From an uncultured Clostridia bacterium (GTDB taxonomy: Bacteria; Bacillota; Clostridia; Oscillospirales; Oscillospiraceae), in assembly GCA_945635805.1 (NCBI GenBank), contig CALZCW010000018.1, positions 1-8,572 of the forward strand: a DNA stretch of 8,572 nucleotides. The letters are read 5' to 3'. The translations under genes and the position numbers were made by a program. The first letter of the stretch is position 1; the number at the start of each line of letters is the position of its first letter. This document shows, in pieces, positions 1 to 6,444 of this stretch. The notes beneath the pieces were generated by a model. It did not search any database, was not told where the DNA came from, and saw nothing but the letters and a program-made list of their open reading frames with translations.

Positions 1-13
1 CAGGAGGTATATT

Positions 14-439
14 ATGCAGTCTCGAGCGTACAAGATCTGGAAAGAGGCAGTGATATTCTACATCGGCGGGATGTTCTACTGCACAGTGGAGCTGCTCTGG
101 CGTCAATGGACCCACGGCAGTATGTTCCTTTTGGGAGGGCTGTGCTTCTATCTGGTGGGAGGTCTGGACAAGCGCTTCCGGATGCCGGTGCTGGCACAGA
201 TGCTCCTGGGGGCGCTGATTGTCACCTTTTTTGAGTTCTGGACGGGAATTCTGGTCAACCGCGTCATGCACCTGAATGTCTGGGATTATTCCCACGTTCC
301 GATGAACTTCATGGGCCAGATCTGCGTGCCCTTTACGCTGCTGTGGTTCCCCCTCAGCGGGATCGGCATTTTCTGCGAGGATTATCTGCGCCACGCGCTG
401 TTCCATGAGCCGCTGCCGGCTTTCCGGTGGGTGGTATAG
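14..439 (+). CDS. Putative ABC-transporter type IV (CmpB-like) membrane protein
   Basis: The product is a 141-residue integral membrane protein with about four hydrophobic segments (roughly residues 11-29, 36-50, 59-80 and 101-121). The block from residue 67 to 121 matches what I remember of the CmpB-like 'putative ABC-transporter type IV' family (Pfam ABC_trans_CmpB): a glutamate inside a helix (E74), an FWTG turn, then WDYS (90-93), PMNFMGQIC (96-104) and a final helix. The biochemical role of this family is not established and no ATPase gene is adjacent, so a transport function is only a name. The start is well supported: CAGGAGG at 1-7 lies six bases before the ATG. The gene stands alone here. 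It ends before a terminator hairpin and converges on the next gene. Its own promoter lies outside the window. Family membership is judged from memory of the motif pattern; the function is unknown. Confidence 0.8.
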   Translation: MQSRAYKIWKEAVIFYIGGMFYCTVELLWRQWTHGSMFLLGGLCFYLVGGLDKRFRMPVLAQMLLGALIVTFFEFWTGILVNRVMHLNVWDYSHVPMNFMGQICVPFTLLWFPLSGIGIFCEDYLRHALFHEPLPAFRWVV

Positions 440-468
440 CCGCCCGACCGGGAAAAGCCGCGCGAACG

Positions 469-520
469 AAAAAATCCACACAACAGGCGAAAGGACAACG
501 CCTGCTGTGTGGAATTCTTT
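469..520. terminator. Bidirectional intrinsic terminator between convergent genes
   Basis: A 15-bp stem (475-489 with 499-513) has one A/C mismatch and a 9-nt loop. It is flanked by six A's on the left (469-474) and by a T-rich run on the right (ATTCTTTTGTTT from 514). Read on the + strand it ends the 14-439 gene. Read on the - strand the hairpin is followed by six T's, and the mismatch becomes a G-U wobble, so it should work even better for the minus-strand gene ending at 554. Its placement between two convergent genes fits a shared terminator. Confidence 0.88.
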
Positions 521-553
521 TGTTTCAATTCTGGGCCGAAAGAGCGGCACCCA

Positions 554-1414
554 TTACTCAGGATCGGCAGGAGGCTCCGGCGATTCGGATCCCTCAGGCT
601 GTGCCACGGGAGCCGATGTTTCCGGACCGTTGGGGAAGAGCAGACGCACACTGCCGAAGATCATAATCAAGAGCATGGCCAGGTCGATGAGCATCTCATC
701 CAGACGGGCGCTCTTCAGGGCGTCGGCGGCGGAGATGCTGCAGAACACCACGGCGCACAGGCACCAGAACAGGCAGATGCGCCGGTGTCCCCGGTCAAAG
801 CTGAAACCGGCAAGCTGGAAGCAGCCCAGCATACAGCAGATGGCCGCCAGCAGCCGGAAGGCGTAATCATGGATGGACGGGTCCACGTTCCAATCCTGGA
901 AGCGGACGATGAGCCGCAGGATCAGATAGACGCTGGCCAGCATATACAGCAGCGGCGACGGCTTCTTCTGCAACAAACACAGCACCGCAAAAATCGCGAG
1001 ACAGACGGCCGCCAGTACGCCCAAGGGCGGCGTCAGACGGTTGAGAGCCTGAGAGACGGCGGGCGACTGGGTCCATGCGGCGGTGGAGGAAGAAGTGCCC
1101 TGCGCCAACAGCAGACCATTACCCAGCAGAAGAAGGGCCGCGCCCAACAGCAGCAGAGCGTTGGGAATATAAGAGGAGGTAAAATACCGCCGCCAGCCGC
1201 TGTCCTGCTTCAAAGGCAGCAGCAGGCCAATAAAGGCGAAGATCATCACAACCGTCATGGCGGTCAGGACGATGTGCAGCTTGCTGCCTGCCGCAAGGCT
1301 GCCGTCAGACAGAAGCTCTGTCGCAAGCTGCTGCCTGCGCACAAAGAAACCCATTACCGACGCGACAAAGGTCAAAATCAAAAGATACCACCGGGTAGAA
1401 TCCGGCTTTTTCAT
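554..1414 (-). CDS. Polytopic membrane protein of unknown function
   Basis: I do not recognise a named family. The 286-residue product has about eight hydrophobic segments (around residues 9-25, 46-68, 84-104, 130-148, 155-171, 184-204, 212-229 and 241-260). A hydrophilic, Pro/Glu/Ser-rich tail follows from about 261 to the end. A polar stretch, QDWNVDPSIHDYAFR (173-187), lies between helices 5 and 6 and looks like the most distinctive part; FDRGHRR (206-212) precedes helix 7. No cleavable signal, catalytic motif or nucleotide-binding motif is visible. The reading frame stays open upstream to 1573. The ATG at 1414 is preferred because an ACGGAGG-type ribosome binding site lies about 7 bases before it, the hydrophobic part begins just after it, and the longer form would run through the -10 and -35 elements. 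The gene diverges from rimP and converges on the upstream gene, so it is probably monocistronic. An inner-membrane location is inferred from hydrophobicity. Confidence 0.8.
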   Translation of the reverse strand: MKKPDSTRWYLLILTFVASVMGFFVRRQQLATELLSDGSLAAGSKLHIVLTAMTVVMIFAFIGLLLPLKQDSGWRRYFTSSYIPNALLLLGAALLLLGNGLLLAQGTSSSTAAWTQSPAVSQALNRLTPPLGVLAAVCLAIFAVLCLLQKKPSPLLYMLASVYLILRLIVRFQDWNVDPSIHDYAFRLLAAICCMLGCFQLAGFSFDRGHRRICLFWCLCAVVFCSISAADALKSARLDEMLIDLAMLLIMIFGSVRLLFPNGPETSAPVAQPEGSESPEPPADPE

Positions 1415-1480
1415 GGCGCTGCCTCCGTTCTTTTTCACGGGATCATAGGCCGCTGAAACGCGGCCGATTCTTTGAACATC

Positions 1481-1510
1481 ATTATAGCATATCTCGGGGC
1501 AAAATAACAT
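1481..1510 (-). promoter_or_regulatory. Extended -10 promoter for the minus-strand membrane protein gene
   Basis: On the minus strand a perfect TATAAT (1486-1481) is preceded by TGC, giving the extended -10 form TGnTATAAT. A weak -35 candidate, ATGTTA (1510-1505), lies 18 bp upstream and matches 3 of 6 consensus bases. An extended -10 commonly compensates for a poor -35. The predicted transcript would start near 1474, leaving a leader of about 60 nt before the ATG at 1414. Confidence 0.7.
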
Positions 1511-1516
1511 AGCCGT

Positions 1517-1543
1517 GGGAAAAATTTTTCCCTCCGCAGGGAA
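1517..1543. promoter_or_regulatory. Cluster of GGGAA inverted repeats between divergent promoters
   Basis: Two overlapping perfect inverted repeats are visible: the 16-bp palindrome GGGAAAAATTTTTCCC (1517-1532) and TTCCCT-CCGC-AGGGAA (1528-1543). Together they give three GGGAA half-sites in alternating orientation, about one helical turn apart (1517, 1528 and 1539). The cluster sits between the two divergent promoters, upstream of both -35 elements. That is a plausible place for a regulator or for curved A-tract DNA. No known operator consensus is recognised, so any regulatory role is inferred. Confidence 0.45.
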
Positions 1544-1580
1544 TATGTCGGATTTTTTCGGAAAAAGTTTCAAAAAACCC

Positions 1581-1609
1581 TTGCAATCCCGGAATTTAAG
1601 TGTTATAAT
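1581..1609 (+). promoter_or_regulatory. Promoter of the rimP-nusA-infB operon
   Basis: TTGCAA (1581-1586, 4 of 6 bases of the -35 consensus) is followed after exactly 17 bp by a perfect TATAAT (1604-1609). A TGT directly before it makes this an extended -10 promoter. The A/T-rich stretch upstream (about 1551-1577, with A and T runs) could act as an UP element. Transcription would begin near 1616, giving a leader of roughly 70 nt before the rimP ATG at 1689. This is the only clear + strand promoter seen before the operon. Confidence 0.85.
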
Positions 1610-1621
1610 ATGGTCAATCTA

Positions 1622-1659
1622 TAGTAAGGTTTACTAAAGAGAGGGTTCTCCCTCTCTTT
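1622..1659 (+). promoter_or_regulatory. Two adjacent hairpins in the rimP operon leader
   Basis: A short dyad, TAGTAA-GGT-TTACTA (1622-1636), is followed immediately by a perfect 10-bp hairpin, AAAGAGAGGG-TTCT-CCCTCTCTTT (1636-1659). A pyrimidine-rich CTTATT run comes next. The second hairpin resembles an intrinsic terminator with an imperfect T-tract, placed about 20-45 nt into the transcript and about 30 nt before the rimP start. It could be an attenuator, a 5' stabilising structure or, for the first dyad, an operator. The structures are seen directly; the function is inferred. The leader is too short for a T-box or a typical riboswitch. Confidence 0.55.
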
Positions 1660-1688
1660 CTTATTGCATGTTGAAGGACGGTGCGGGA

Positions 1689-2141
1689 ATGAAGATCACC
1701 GAACAGGTTTGGCAGTTTGCCGAGCCACTGGTGCGCGAAAACGGCTGCAGCCTCTGGGATGTGGAATACGTCCGGGAGGGCGGCGAATGGTTTTTGCGCC
1801 TGTATATCGACAAGGACGGCGGCGTGGACATCGACGACTGCGAGCGCGTCTCCCGCGCTGTGGACCCGGTGCTGGACGAGAAGGACCCCATCCCGGAGAG
1901 CTACCGCTTCGAGGTCTGCTCAGCGGGGCTGGAGCGGGTCCTCAAGCGCCCGTCGGATTTCGAGCGTTATCTGGGCGAGCCGATTCTGGTCAAGCTCTAC
2001 CGCCCGAAAAACGGCCAGAAGGAATTCCCCTGCAGGCTCCTTTCCTACCACGACGGCGATGTGACGGCGGAGATGGGCGGCAGGGAGCTGACCTTTGAAA
2101 AAGCCGAGATCGCGCTGGTCCGTCTGCGCGTGGAATTTTGA
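1689..2141 (+). CDS. rimP: Ribosome maturation factor RimP
   Basis: RimP binds the free 30S subunit and assists late 16S rRNA folding and uS12 assembly in the cytoplasm. The 150-residue product matches the family along its length and in size. The N-terminal domain has EPLV (12-15) and the conserved DVEYVREGGEWFLRLYID core (24-41), then D49-D50 and CERVSRAVDPVLDEKDPIP (51-69). The linker motif VCSAGLERVLKRP (76-88) leads into the small SH3-like C-terminal domain (about 90-150). The ATG at 1689 is chosen over an in-frame ATG at 1668. Family members begin close to MKITE, and GAAGGA (1673-1678) lies about 10 bases before 1689, while nothing resembling a ribosome binding site precedes 1668. It is the first gene of the operon, in its usual place directly ahead of nusA. 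The 75-nt gap that follows holds two small hairpins. Confidence 0.95.
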   Translation: MKITEQVWQFAEPLVRENGCSLWDVEYVREGGEWFLRLYIDKDGGVDIDDCERVSRAVDPVLDEKDPIPESYRFEVCSAGLERVLKRPSDFERYLGEPILVKLYRPKNGQKEFPCRLLSYHDGDVTAEMGGRELTFEKAEIALVRLRVEF

Positions 2142-2149
2142 CTATTTCC

Positions 2150-2191
2150 CTCCGGCGAGGGCCGGAGATCCATTGAGGGCGTTTACCGCCC
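2150..2191 (+). promoter_or_regulatory. Pair of small GC hairpins between rimP and nusA
   Basis: Two adjacent inverted repeats lie in the 75-nt rimP-nusA gap: CTCCGGC-GAGG-GCCGGAG (2150-2167, 7 bp) and GGGCG-TTTAC-CGCCC (2177-2191, 5 bp). TCCGG at 2151 could also pair with CCGGA at 2190-2194, so alternative folds are possible. Neither hairpin is followed by a T-run, so termination is unlikely. A role in RNA processing, pausing or tuning nusA translation is only inferred. Confidence 0.4.
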
Positions 2192-2216
2192 GGAATACAG
2201 ACAAGGAGAAACTGTT

Positions 2217-3278
2217 ATGAACGCTGAAATTTTCGCGGCTCTGCGCCAACTGGAAAAGGAGCGCGGCATCCCGGTGGACTATATGGTGGAACGTATCACC
2301 CAGGCCCTGGTCGCCGCCTATAAAAAGGACAAGGACGGCTACACCGACAACGTCTATGTGGAGCTCAACGAAGACAAGCTCTATATGTACGCCCAGAAGG
2401 AGGTCGTGGACGAGGTCTTCTCGCCCGCCACGGAGATCACCCTGGACGCTGCCAGAAAGATCGAAAAGAACGCCCAGTTGGGCGACCTGGTCAACGTGGA
2501 GATCCAGACCAAGAACTTCGGACGCATCGCCGCCCAGACGGCCAAGCAGGTCATCATCCAGGGCATCCGCGAGGCGGAGCGGGGCATGGTGTTTGAGTCC
2601 TTCTCCTCCAAGGAGCATGAGATCCTCACCGGCACCGTCCTGCGCATCGACAACTCCGGCGACATGACCATCCGCATCGGCCAGGGCACGGACCGTACCG
2701 ACGCCCTGTTGGCAGTGGGTGAGCAGGTCCGGGGTGAGCATTTCGTCGAGGGCGACCTGATCCGCGTCTATGTGGTGGAGGTCCGCCGCAGCAGCCGCGG
2801 CCCGCAGGTCCTGGTGTCCCGTACCCATCCGGCTCTGGTCAAGCGCCTGTTTGAGCTGGAGGTCCCCGAGATCGAGTCCGGCGCCGTGGAGATCCGCTCC
2901 ATTGCCCGGGAACCCGGCTCCCGTACCAAGCTGGCGGTCTACGCCGCTGAGGAAAATATCGACCCCGTCGGCGCCTGTGTCGGTGCCCGCGGCGCCCGTG
3001 TCGGCGCTGTTGTCGACGAGCTGCAGGGGGAGAAGATGGACATCGTGGTCTGGTCCGACGATATCTGCCAGTTCGTCGCCTCGGCTCTGTCTCCGGCAGA
3101 CGTGATTTCCGTCACCCAGCTTCCCGGCGCAAAGGCCTGCCGCGTCATCGTTCCCGACGACCAGCTTTCCCTGGCCATCGGCAAGGAGGGCCAGAACGCC
3201 CGTCTGGCTGCCCGTCTGACCGGCTGCAAGATCGACATCAAGCCGGCCTCTCAGGCGGCGGAATTCGAGGAAGAATAA
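2217..3278 (+). CDS. nusA: Transcription termination/antitermination factor NusA
   Basis: NusA binds RNA polymerase near the RNA exit channel and controls pausing, intrinsic termination and antitermination. The 353-residue product shows the standard Gram-positive layout. An N-terminal RNA-polymerase-binding domain (about 1-125, starting MNAEIFAALRQLEKERGI) is followed by an S1 domain (about 134-202). KH1 (about 230-290) carries the loop GARG at 256-259, followed by RVGAVVDELQGEKMDIV. KH2 (about 300-345) has SLAIGKEGQNARLAARLTG (318-336), with GKEG as its GxxG loop. There is no C-terminal acidic repeat region. That is normal for Firmicutes and is not a truncation; the protein ends in a short acidic EFEEE tail. 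AAGGAGA lies about 7 bases before the ATG. The gene is second in the operon and is followed by ylxR after 33 nt. All key residues appear intact. Confidence 0.97.
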   Translation: MNAEIFAALRQLEKERGIPVDYMVERITQALVAAYKKDKDGYTDNVYVELNEDKLYMYAQKEVVDEVFSPATEITLDAARKIEKNAQLGDLVNVEIQTKNFGRIAAQTAKQVIIQGIREAERGMVFESFSSKEHEILTGTVLRIDNSGDMTIRIGQGTDRTDALLAVGEQVRGEHFVEGDLIRVYVVEVRRSSRGPQVLVSRTHPALVKRLFELEVPEIESGAVEIRSIAREPGSRTKLAVYAAEENIDPVGACVGARGARVGAVVDELQGEKMDIVVWSDDICQFVASALSPADVISVTQLPGAKACRVIVPDDQLSLAIGKEGQNARLAARLTGCKIDIKPASQAAEFEEE

Positions 3279-3311
3279 TTTACGGTACATCCACGGAAAG
3301 GGAGTGAAATC

Positions 3312-3590
3312 GTGCCGAAAAAGATCCCCATGCGGCAGTGTTTGGGCTGCCGTGAAATGAAACCGAAGCGTGAGCTCCTCCGGGTCGTTCGCAGCCCCGA
3401 GGGCACGGTTTCGCTGGATTTGAAAGGTAAGGCCAACGGACGCGGCGCCTATGTCTGCCGCAATTCCGAGTGCCTGAAAAAAGCGATCCGCTCTAAGGCG
3501 ATTTCCCGTGCCTTTGAGACGGAGATCCCCCAGGAGATCTACGACGCCATGGTGGCGGAAATGGAGGCGCAGGAGCATGGAGCAGGATAA
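3312..3590 (+). CDS. ylxR: YlxR/RnpM family RNA-binding protein (DUF448)
   Basis: This is a small basic protein of 92 residues from the YlxR family, which is almost always encoded between nusA and infB. In Bacillus subtilis the family has been described as an RNase P modulator (RnpM) that binds the RNase P RNA; transfer of that role here is by homology. Visible family marks are MRQCLGCREMKPKREL (7-22), LDLKGKANGRGAYVC (35-49, with the typical GRGAYVC) and a C-terminal helix with C54. Four cysteines, C10-x2-C13 and C49-x4-C54, are spaced so that they might pair or bind a metal, but this is not established. The start is a GTG supported by AGGGAG about 8 bases upstream. The next in-frame ATG (3330) would remove the basic PKKIP leader seen in relatives. 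The 3' end overlaps ylxQ by 14 nt, suggesting translational coupling. Confidence 0.93.
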   Translation: MPKKIPMRQCLGCREMKPKRELLRVVRSPEGTVSLDLKGKANGRGAYVCRNSECLKKAIRSKAISRAFETEIPQEIYDAMVAEMEAQEHGAG

Positions 3591-3996
3591 GAGCCTCGGC
3601 CTGCTGGCCATTTCCCGCAAGGGCGGCAACCTTGCCCTGGGGGAGGAGGCGGTGGGTGCCGCAGCCAGAGCCGGTCGTGCGCGGCTGGTGCTGCTGGCAG
3701 GCGACGCCGGCCCCCATACCGTCCGCCGCGCAAAGAGCTTTGTGGCCGGCACGTCCCAGCCGCTGCTGACGCTGGCCTATGATAAAGACACGTTGGGCGA
3801 TGCCCTGGGCATTACGAGCTGTGCCGTGGCGGCCATCACCGACGTCCGTCTGGCCCAGGCCTTTGTCAAGACCCTGGGTGAGCCGGAGAAGTACGCTGAC
3901 CTGCTGCAGGAGCTGGATGTGCGGGTCAAGCGGGTGGAAAAGCGCCGCGCCGAGGAAAAGGCGCACCGCTACAATGTTCGACACGGGAAAAAGTAA
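3577..3996 (+). CDS. ylxQ: YlxQ-type L7Ae/L30e-family RNA-binding protein
   Basis: The 139-residue product belongs to the L7Ae/L30e/S12e fold group of small proteins that bind kink-turn RNA; YlxQ is its nusA-infB operon member in Firmicutes. The core spans about residues 5-98. It has GLLAISRKGGNLALGEEAV (8-26), a helix, the strand LVLLAGDA (37-44), then VRRAK (49-53) and LGDALGITSCAVAAITD (73-89). A charged tail of about 37 residues (103-139), rich in Lys, Arg and Glu, extends past the core, and B. subtilis YlxQ is only about 100 residues. The frame is open upstream to 3508, but the ATG at 3577 is chosen because GGAGG (3563-3567) precedes it by 9 bases and the family homology begins there. 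It overlaps the end of ylxR by 14 nt and is 15 nt from infB. Its cellular RNA target is unknown. Confidence 0.9.
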   Translation: MEQDKSLGLLAISRKGGNLALGEEAVGAAARAGRARLVLLAGDAGPHTVRRAKSFVAGTSQPLLTLAYDKDTLGDALGITSCAVAAITDVRLAQAFVKTLGEPEKYADLLQELDVRVKRVEKRRAEEKAHRYNVRHGKK

Positions 3997-4011
3997 GATG
4001 GAGGTGGCTTT

Positions 4012-6327
4012 ATGAGTCTGGTTAAGTATCGAGTAAAGGAAGTCGCCGCAGATTTCGGCATGCAGCCGAAGGAGATCGCGGCCATCGTCGGAATCTATTT
4101 TGAAAAGCCGAAGAGCAACACCCAGGTGCTGACGGAAGAACAGCTCAATGCGGTGTTCGACCATATCACCCAGCATCACCAAATTGAATCCATCGCCCAG
4201 GTGTTTGCTGTAGCGCCCGCGCCGAAGAAGGAGGCACCCAAGGAAGCGCCCAAGAGCGCGGAAGAAAAGCCCTCCGAGGCCACGGCCAGGAAAACCGAGG
4301 CCAAGCCCGCCGAAAAGACGGAGAAGCCCAAGGTAGAGCAGCGCAAGCGGGAACGCCGCGTGGTCGACACCAAGGCCGTCACCGTCAATGCCGACCGCTT
4401 TGACGACCGGGTGGACAATCTGGTGTCCGAGCGGGTGCAGAATTACGCCGGCGGCAAGCAGAAGATCGGCAACAAGAGCAAAAACAAGAATAAGAATAAA
4501 GGCCCTATGGGCAACAAGCGCCGCAACGAGGAGCAGGAGAAGATGCGCCGGCTGCAGCTTGAGATCATCAAGAAGACGCCGCTGACGGTGAAGATCCCCG
4601 ACGAGATCACCGTGGGCGAACTGGCCTCCCGCATGAAGAAGACCGCCACGGAGCTGATCAAGGTCCTCATCAAAAACGGCGTCATGGCCTCCATCAACCA
4701 GACCATTGACTTCGATACGGCGGAATTCGTCGCCACGGAGCTGGGCTGCAAGGTGGAGCGCGAGGTGGTCGTCACCATCGAGGAGCGCCTCATTGACGAC
4801 CATGTGGACACGGAAGACGAACTGGTGGGCCGCAGCCCCGTCGTCGTGGTCATGGGCCACGTCGACCACGGCAAGACCAGCCTGCTCGACGCGGTGCGTA
4901 AGACCAACGTGGTCTCCGGCGAGGCCGGCGGCATCACGCAGCACATCGGTGCCTACACAGTCCAGATCAACGGCAACCCCATCACCTTTCTGGACACGCC
5001 GGGTCATGCCGCCTTTACCTCCATGCGCGCCCGCGGCGCCATGTGTACCGATATCGCGATCCTGGTGGTGGCAGCCGACGACGGCATCATGCCCCAGACC
5101 GTGGAAGCGATCAACCATGCCAAGGCGGCGAAGATCCCCATTATCGTCGCCGTCAACAAGATGGATAAGCCCGGCGCCAACCCGGACCGCGTCCTGACTC
5201 AGCTCACGGAGCATGACCTGGTGCCGGCGGAGTGGGGCGGCGACACGGAGGTCTGCCGCATTTCCGCCAAGACCGGCATGGGCATCGACGAGCTGCTGGA
5301 GACGGTCATCATGACCGCCGAGCTGGCCGATCTGAAGGCCAATCCCAACCGCGCTGCCAAGGGCACCGTCATTGAAGCCCGCCTGGATAAGAACCGCGGC
5401 CCCATTGCCACCCTGCTGGTGCAGAACGGCACCCTCCACAAGGGCGACCTCATCATTGCCGGTACCGCCGTGGGACGCGTCCGCGTAATGACCGACGACA
5501 AGGGCCATACCATCACCGAGGCCGGCCCCTCCATTCCTGTGGAAATCACGGGTCTGGCCGAAGCACCCACGCCCGGTGACGAGTTCGATGCAGTCGCCGA
5601 CGAGCGCATGGCCCGCCAGCTGGTGGAGCAGCGCAAGCAGGCAGAGAAGGACGCCGCTGCCAAGCAGGCCAGCAAGGTCACCCTCGACAACCTCTTTGCC
5701 AAGATGCAGGAGGGCGAGATGAAGGAGCTGAACCTCATCGTCAAGGCCGACGTGCAGGGCTCTGCCGAAGCGGTCAAGGCCTCTCTGGAGAAGATCTCCA
5801 ACGAGGAGGTCCGCGTCCGCGTCATCCATGCCGCTGTCGGTGCCATCAACGAATCGGATATTCTGCTGGCCTCCACAGCCAACGCTATCGTGGTTGGCTT
5901 CAACGTTCGGCCTGATGCTGCCGCAGCCGCATCCGCTCAGCGTTCCAATGTGGATCTGCGGATGTACCGCGTCATCTACGACGCCATCGACGAGATCGAG
6001 GCGGCTATGAAGGGCATGCTGGCACCCAAGTTCCGCGAGGCGGTTATCGGCCATGCCGAGGTTCGCCAGACCTACAAGGTCTCCGCCATCGGCACCATTG
6101 CCGGCTGCTATGTCAAGGACGGCAAGATGACCCGCGACGGTCAGGTCCGCGTTCTGCGGGACAACATCGTCATCTACGAGGGCAATATCGGCTCCCTGCA
6201 GCGCTTCAAGGACTCGGTCAAGGAGGTCGTTGCCAACTACGAGTGCGGTATGTCCATCGAGAAGTTCAACGACATCAAGGAAGGCGACGTCTTCGAGTGC
6301 TTCATCATGGAGGAAGTGCCGAGATAA
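4012..6327 (+). CDS. infB: Translation initiation factor IF-2
   Basis: IF2 is the GTPase that brings fMet-tRNA to the 30S subunit and promotes 50S joining. The 771-residue product has an N-terminal IF2_N-like domain (about 3-65), a charged low-complexity linker rich in Lys, Glu and Ala and then Asn/Lys (about 67-178), and a second IF2_N domain (about 188-250). The G domain starts near 280. All GTPase motifs are intact: G1 GHVDHGKT (282-289), G2 [10 protein letters not shown]3 DTPGH (328-332, with the catalytic H332), G4 NKMD (382-385) and G5 SAK (418-420). Beta-barrel domain II, domain III and the C1/C2 region follow, ending in [16 protein letters not shown], typical of the fMet-tRNA-binding C2 domain. 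GGAGGT (4000-4005) lies about 6 bases before the ATG. The gene follows ylxQ by 15 nt. The gap after it (193 nt) is unusually long for this operon and holds palindromes. Confidence 0.98.
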   Translation: MSLVKYRVKEVAADFGMQPKEIAAIVGIYFEKPKSNTQVLTEEQLNAVFDHITQHHQIESIAQVFAVAPAPKKEAPKEAPKSAEEKPSEATARKTEAKPAEKTEKPKVEQRKRERRVVDTKAVTVNADRFDDRVDNLVSERVQNYAGGKQKIGNKSKNKNKNKGPMGNKRRNEEQEKMRRLQLEIIKKTPLTVKIPDEITVGELASRMKKTATELIKVLIKNGVMASINQTIDFDTAEFVATELGCKVEREVVVTIEERLIDDHVDTEDELVGRSPVVVVMGHVDHGKTSLLDAVRKTNVVSGEAGGITQHIGAYTVQINGNPITFLDTPGHAAFTSMRARGAMCTDIAILVVAADDGIMPQTVEAINHAKAAKIPIIVAVNKMDKPGANPDRVLTQLTEHDLVPAEWGGDTEVCRISAKTGMGIDELLETVIMTAELADLKANPNRAAKGTVIEARLDKNRGPIATLLVQNGTLHKGDLIIAGTAVGRVRVMTDDKGHTITEAGPSIPVEITGLAEAPTPGDEFDAVADERMARQLVEQRKQAEKDAAAKQASKVTLDNLFAKMQEGEMKELNLIVKADVQGSAEAVKASLEKISNEEVRVRVIHAAVGAINESDILLASTANAIVVGFNVRPDAAAAASAQRSNVDLRMYRVIYDAIDEIEAAMKGMLAPKFREAVIGHAEVRQTYKVSAIGTIAGCYVKDGKMTRDGQVRVLRDNIVIYEGNIGSLQRFKDSVKEVVANYECGMSIEKFNDIKEGDVFECFIMEEVPR
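4528..4545 (+). promoter_or_regulatory. Candidate internal ribosome binding site and start in infB
   Basis: Inside infB, GAGGAG (4528-4533), nine bases upstream, and AGGAG (4535-4539), three bases upstream, precede an in-frame ATG at 4543 (Met178). This point falls exactly at the end of the disordered linker, before the second IF2_N domain. Initiation here would give a shorter IF2 of about 594 residues with the whole GTPase and tRNA-binding part. IF2 alpha/beta forms made by tandem starts are known from E. coli and B. subtilis, but use of this site is inferred. GAG-rich glutamate codons can mimic such a motif by chance. Confidence 0.35.
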
Positions 6328-6341
6328 CCACGATCATACAG

Positions 6342-6362
6342 GGGCGGGGCTCTGTCCCGCCC
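6342..6362 (+). repeat. Palindrome 1 of 3, infB-rbfA gap (terminator-like)
   Basis: A perfect 7-bp stem, GGGCGGG (6342-6348) with CCCGCCC (6356-6362), encloses a GCTCTGT loop. It could be extended by a G-U and an A-U pair at the base. It begins 14 nt after the infB stop codon and is followed by a pyrimidine-rich TTTCCCTTATTTT tract (6363-6375), so it could act as a weak or partial terminator. It shares AGGGGCGG...CTCTGTC...CGCCC with palindrome 3. Confidence 0.65.
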
Positions 6363-6380
6363 TTTCCCTTATTTTCGATC

Positions 6381-6401
6381 GGGCGGAGTGCAGCTCTGCC
6401 C
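6381..6401 (+). repeat. Palindrome 2 of 3, infB-rbfA gap
   Basis: An 8-bp stem, GGGCGGAG (6381-6388) with CTCTGCCC (6394-6401), contains one G-U wobble and a 5-nt TGCAG loop. It has the same GGGCGG left arm and the CTCTG element of its two neighbours, which suggests a diverged copy of the same repeat. Confidence 0.6.
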
Positions 6402-6444
6402 CTGCGACTGTGCAGCATTTTAAGCCGTGCGTCAGCACCCGTAG

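Noticed and set aside
509..1456. A 315-codon + strand frame opposite the minus-strand membrane protein
   Set aside because: Its product is Gln/Arg/Gly-rich low complexity, as expected from the reverse complement of a hydrophobic, Leu-rich membrane protein. The minus-strand gene has a promoter, a ribosome binding site, membrane helices and a terminator.
1415..1573. Upstream extension of the minus-strand membrane protein to an ATG at 1573
   Set aside because: The extension would run through the TATAAT and -35 elements and the GGGAA repeats, and has no membrane character. The ATG at 1414 has a good ribosome binding site.
1668..1688. Alternative rimP start at 1668
   Set aside because: It has no ribosome binding site, since a hairpin lies directly upstream. 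Family proteins start close to the MKITE at 1689, which has GAAGGA upstream.
1610..1688. Riboswitch, T-box or tRNA (metY-like) ahead of rimP
   Set aside because: The leader is only about 70 nt with simple hairpins. There is no T-box sequence, cloverleaf or CCA-ended structure.
2142..3752. A 536-codon open frame on the minus strand opposite nusA and ylxR
   Set aside because: Same cause: codon bias of nusA creates a long antisense frame. There is no coherent domain, and the + strand genes are certain.
3493..6054. An 853-codon open frame on the minus strand opposite ylxQ and infB
   Set aside because: It is the antisense shadow of a GC-rich, codon-biased gene. Its composition is repetitive (Gly/Leu/His/Asp-rich), it lacks a recognisable domain, and infB with all GTPase motifs lies on the other strand.
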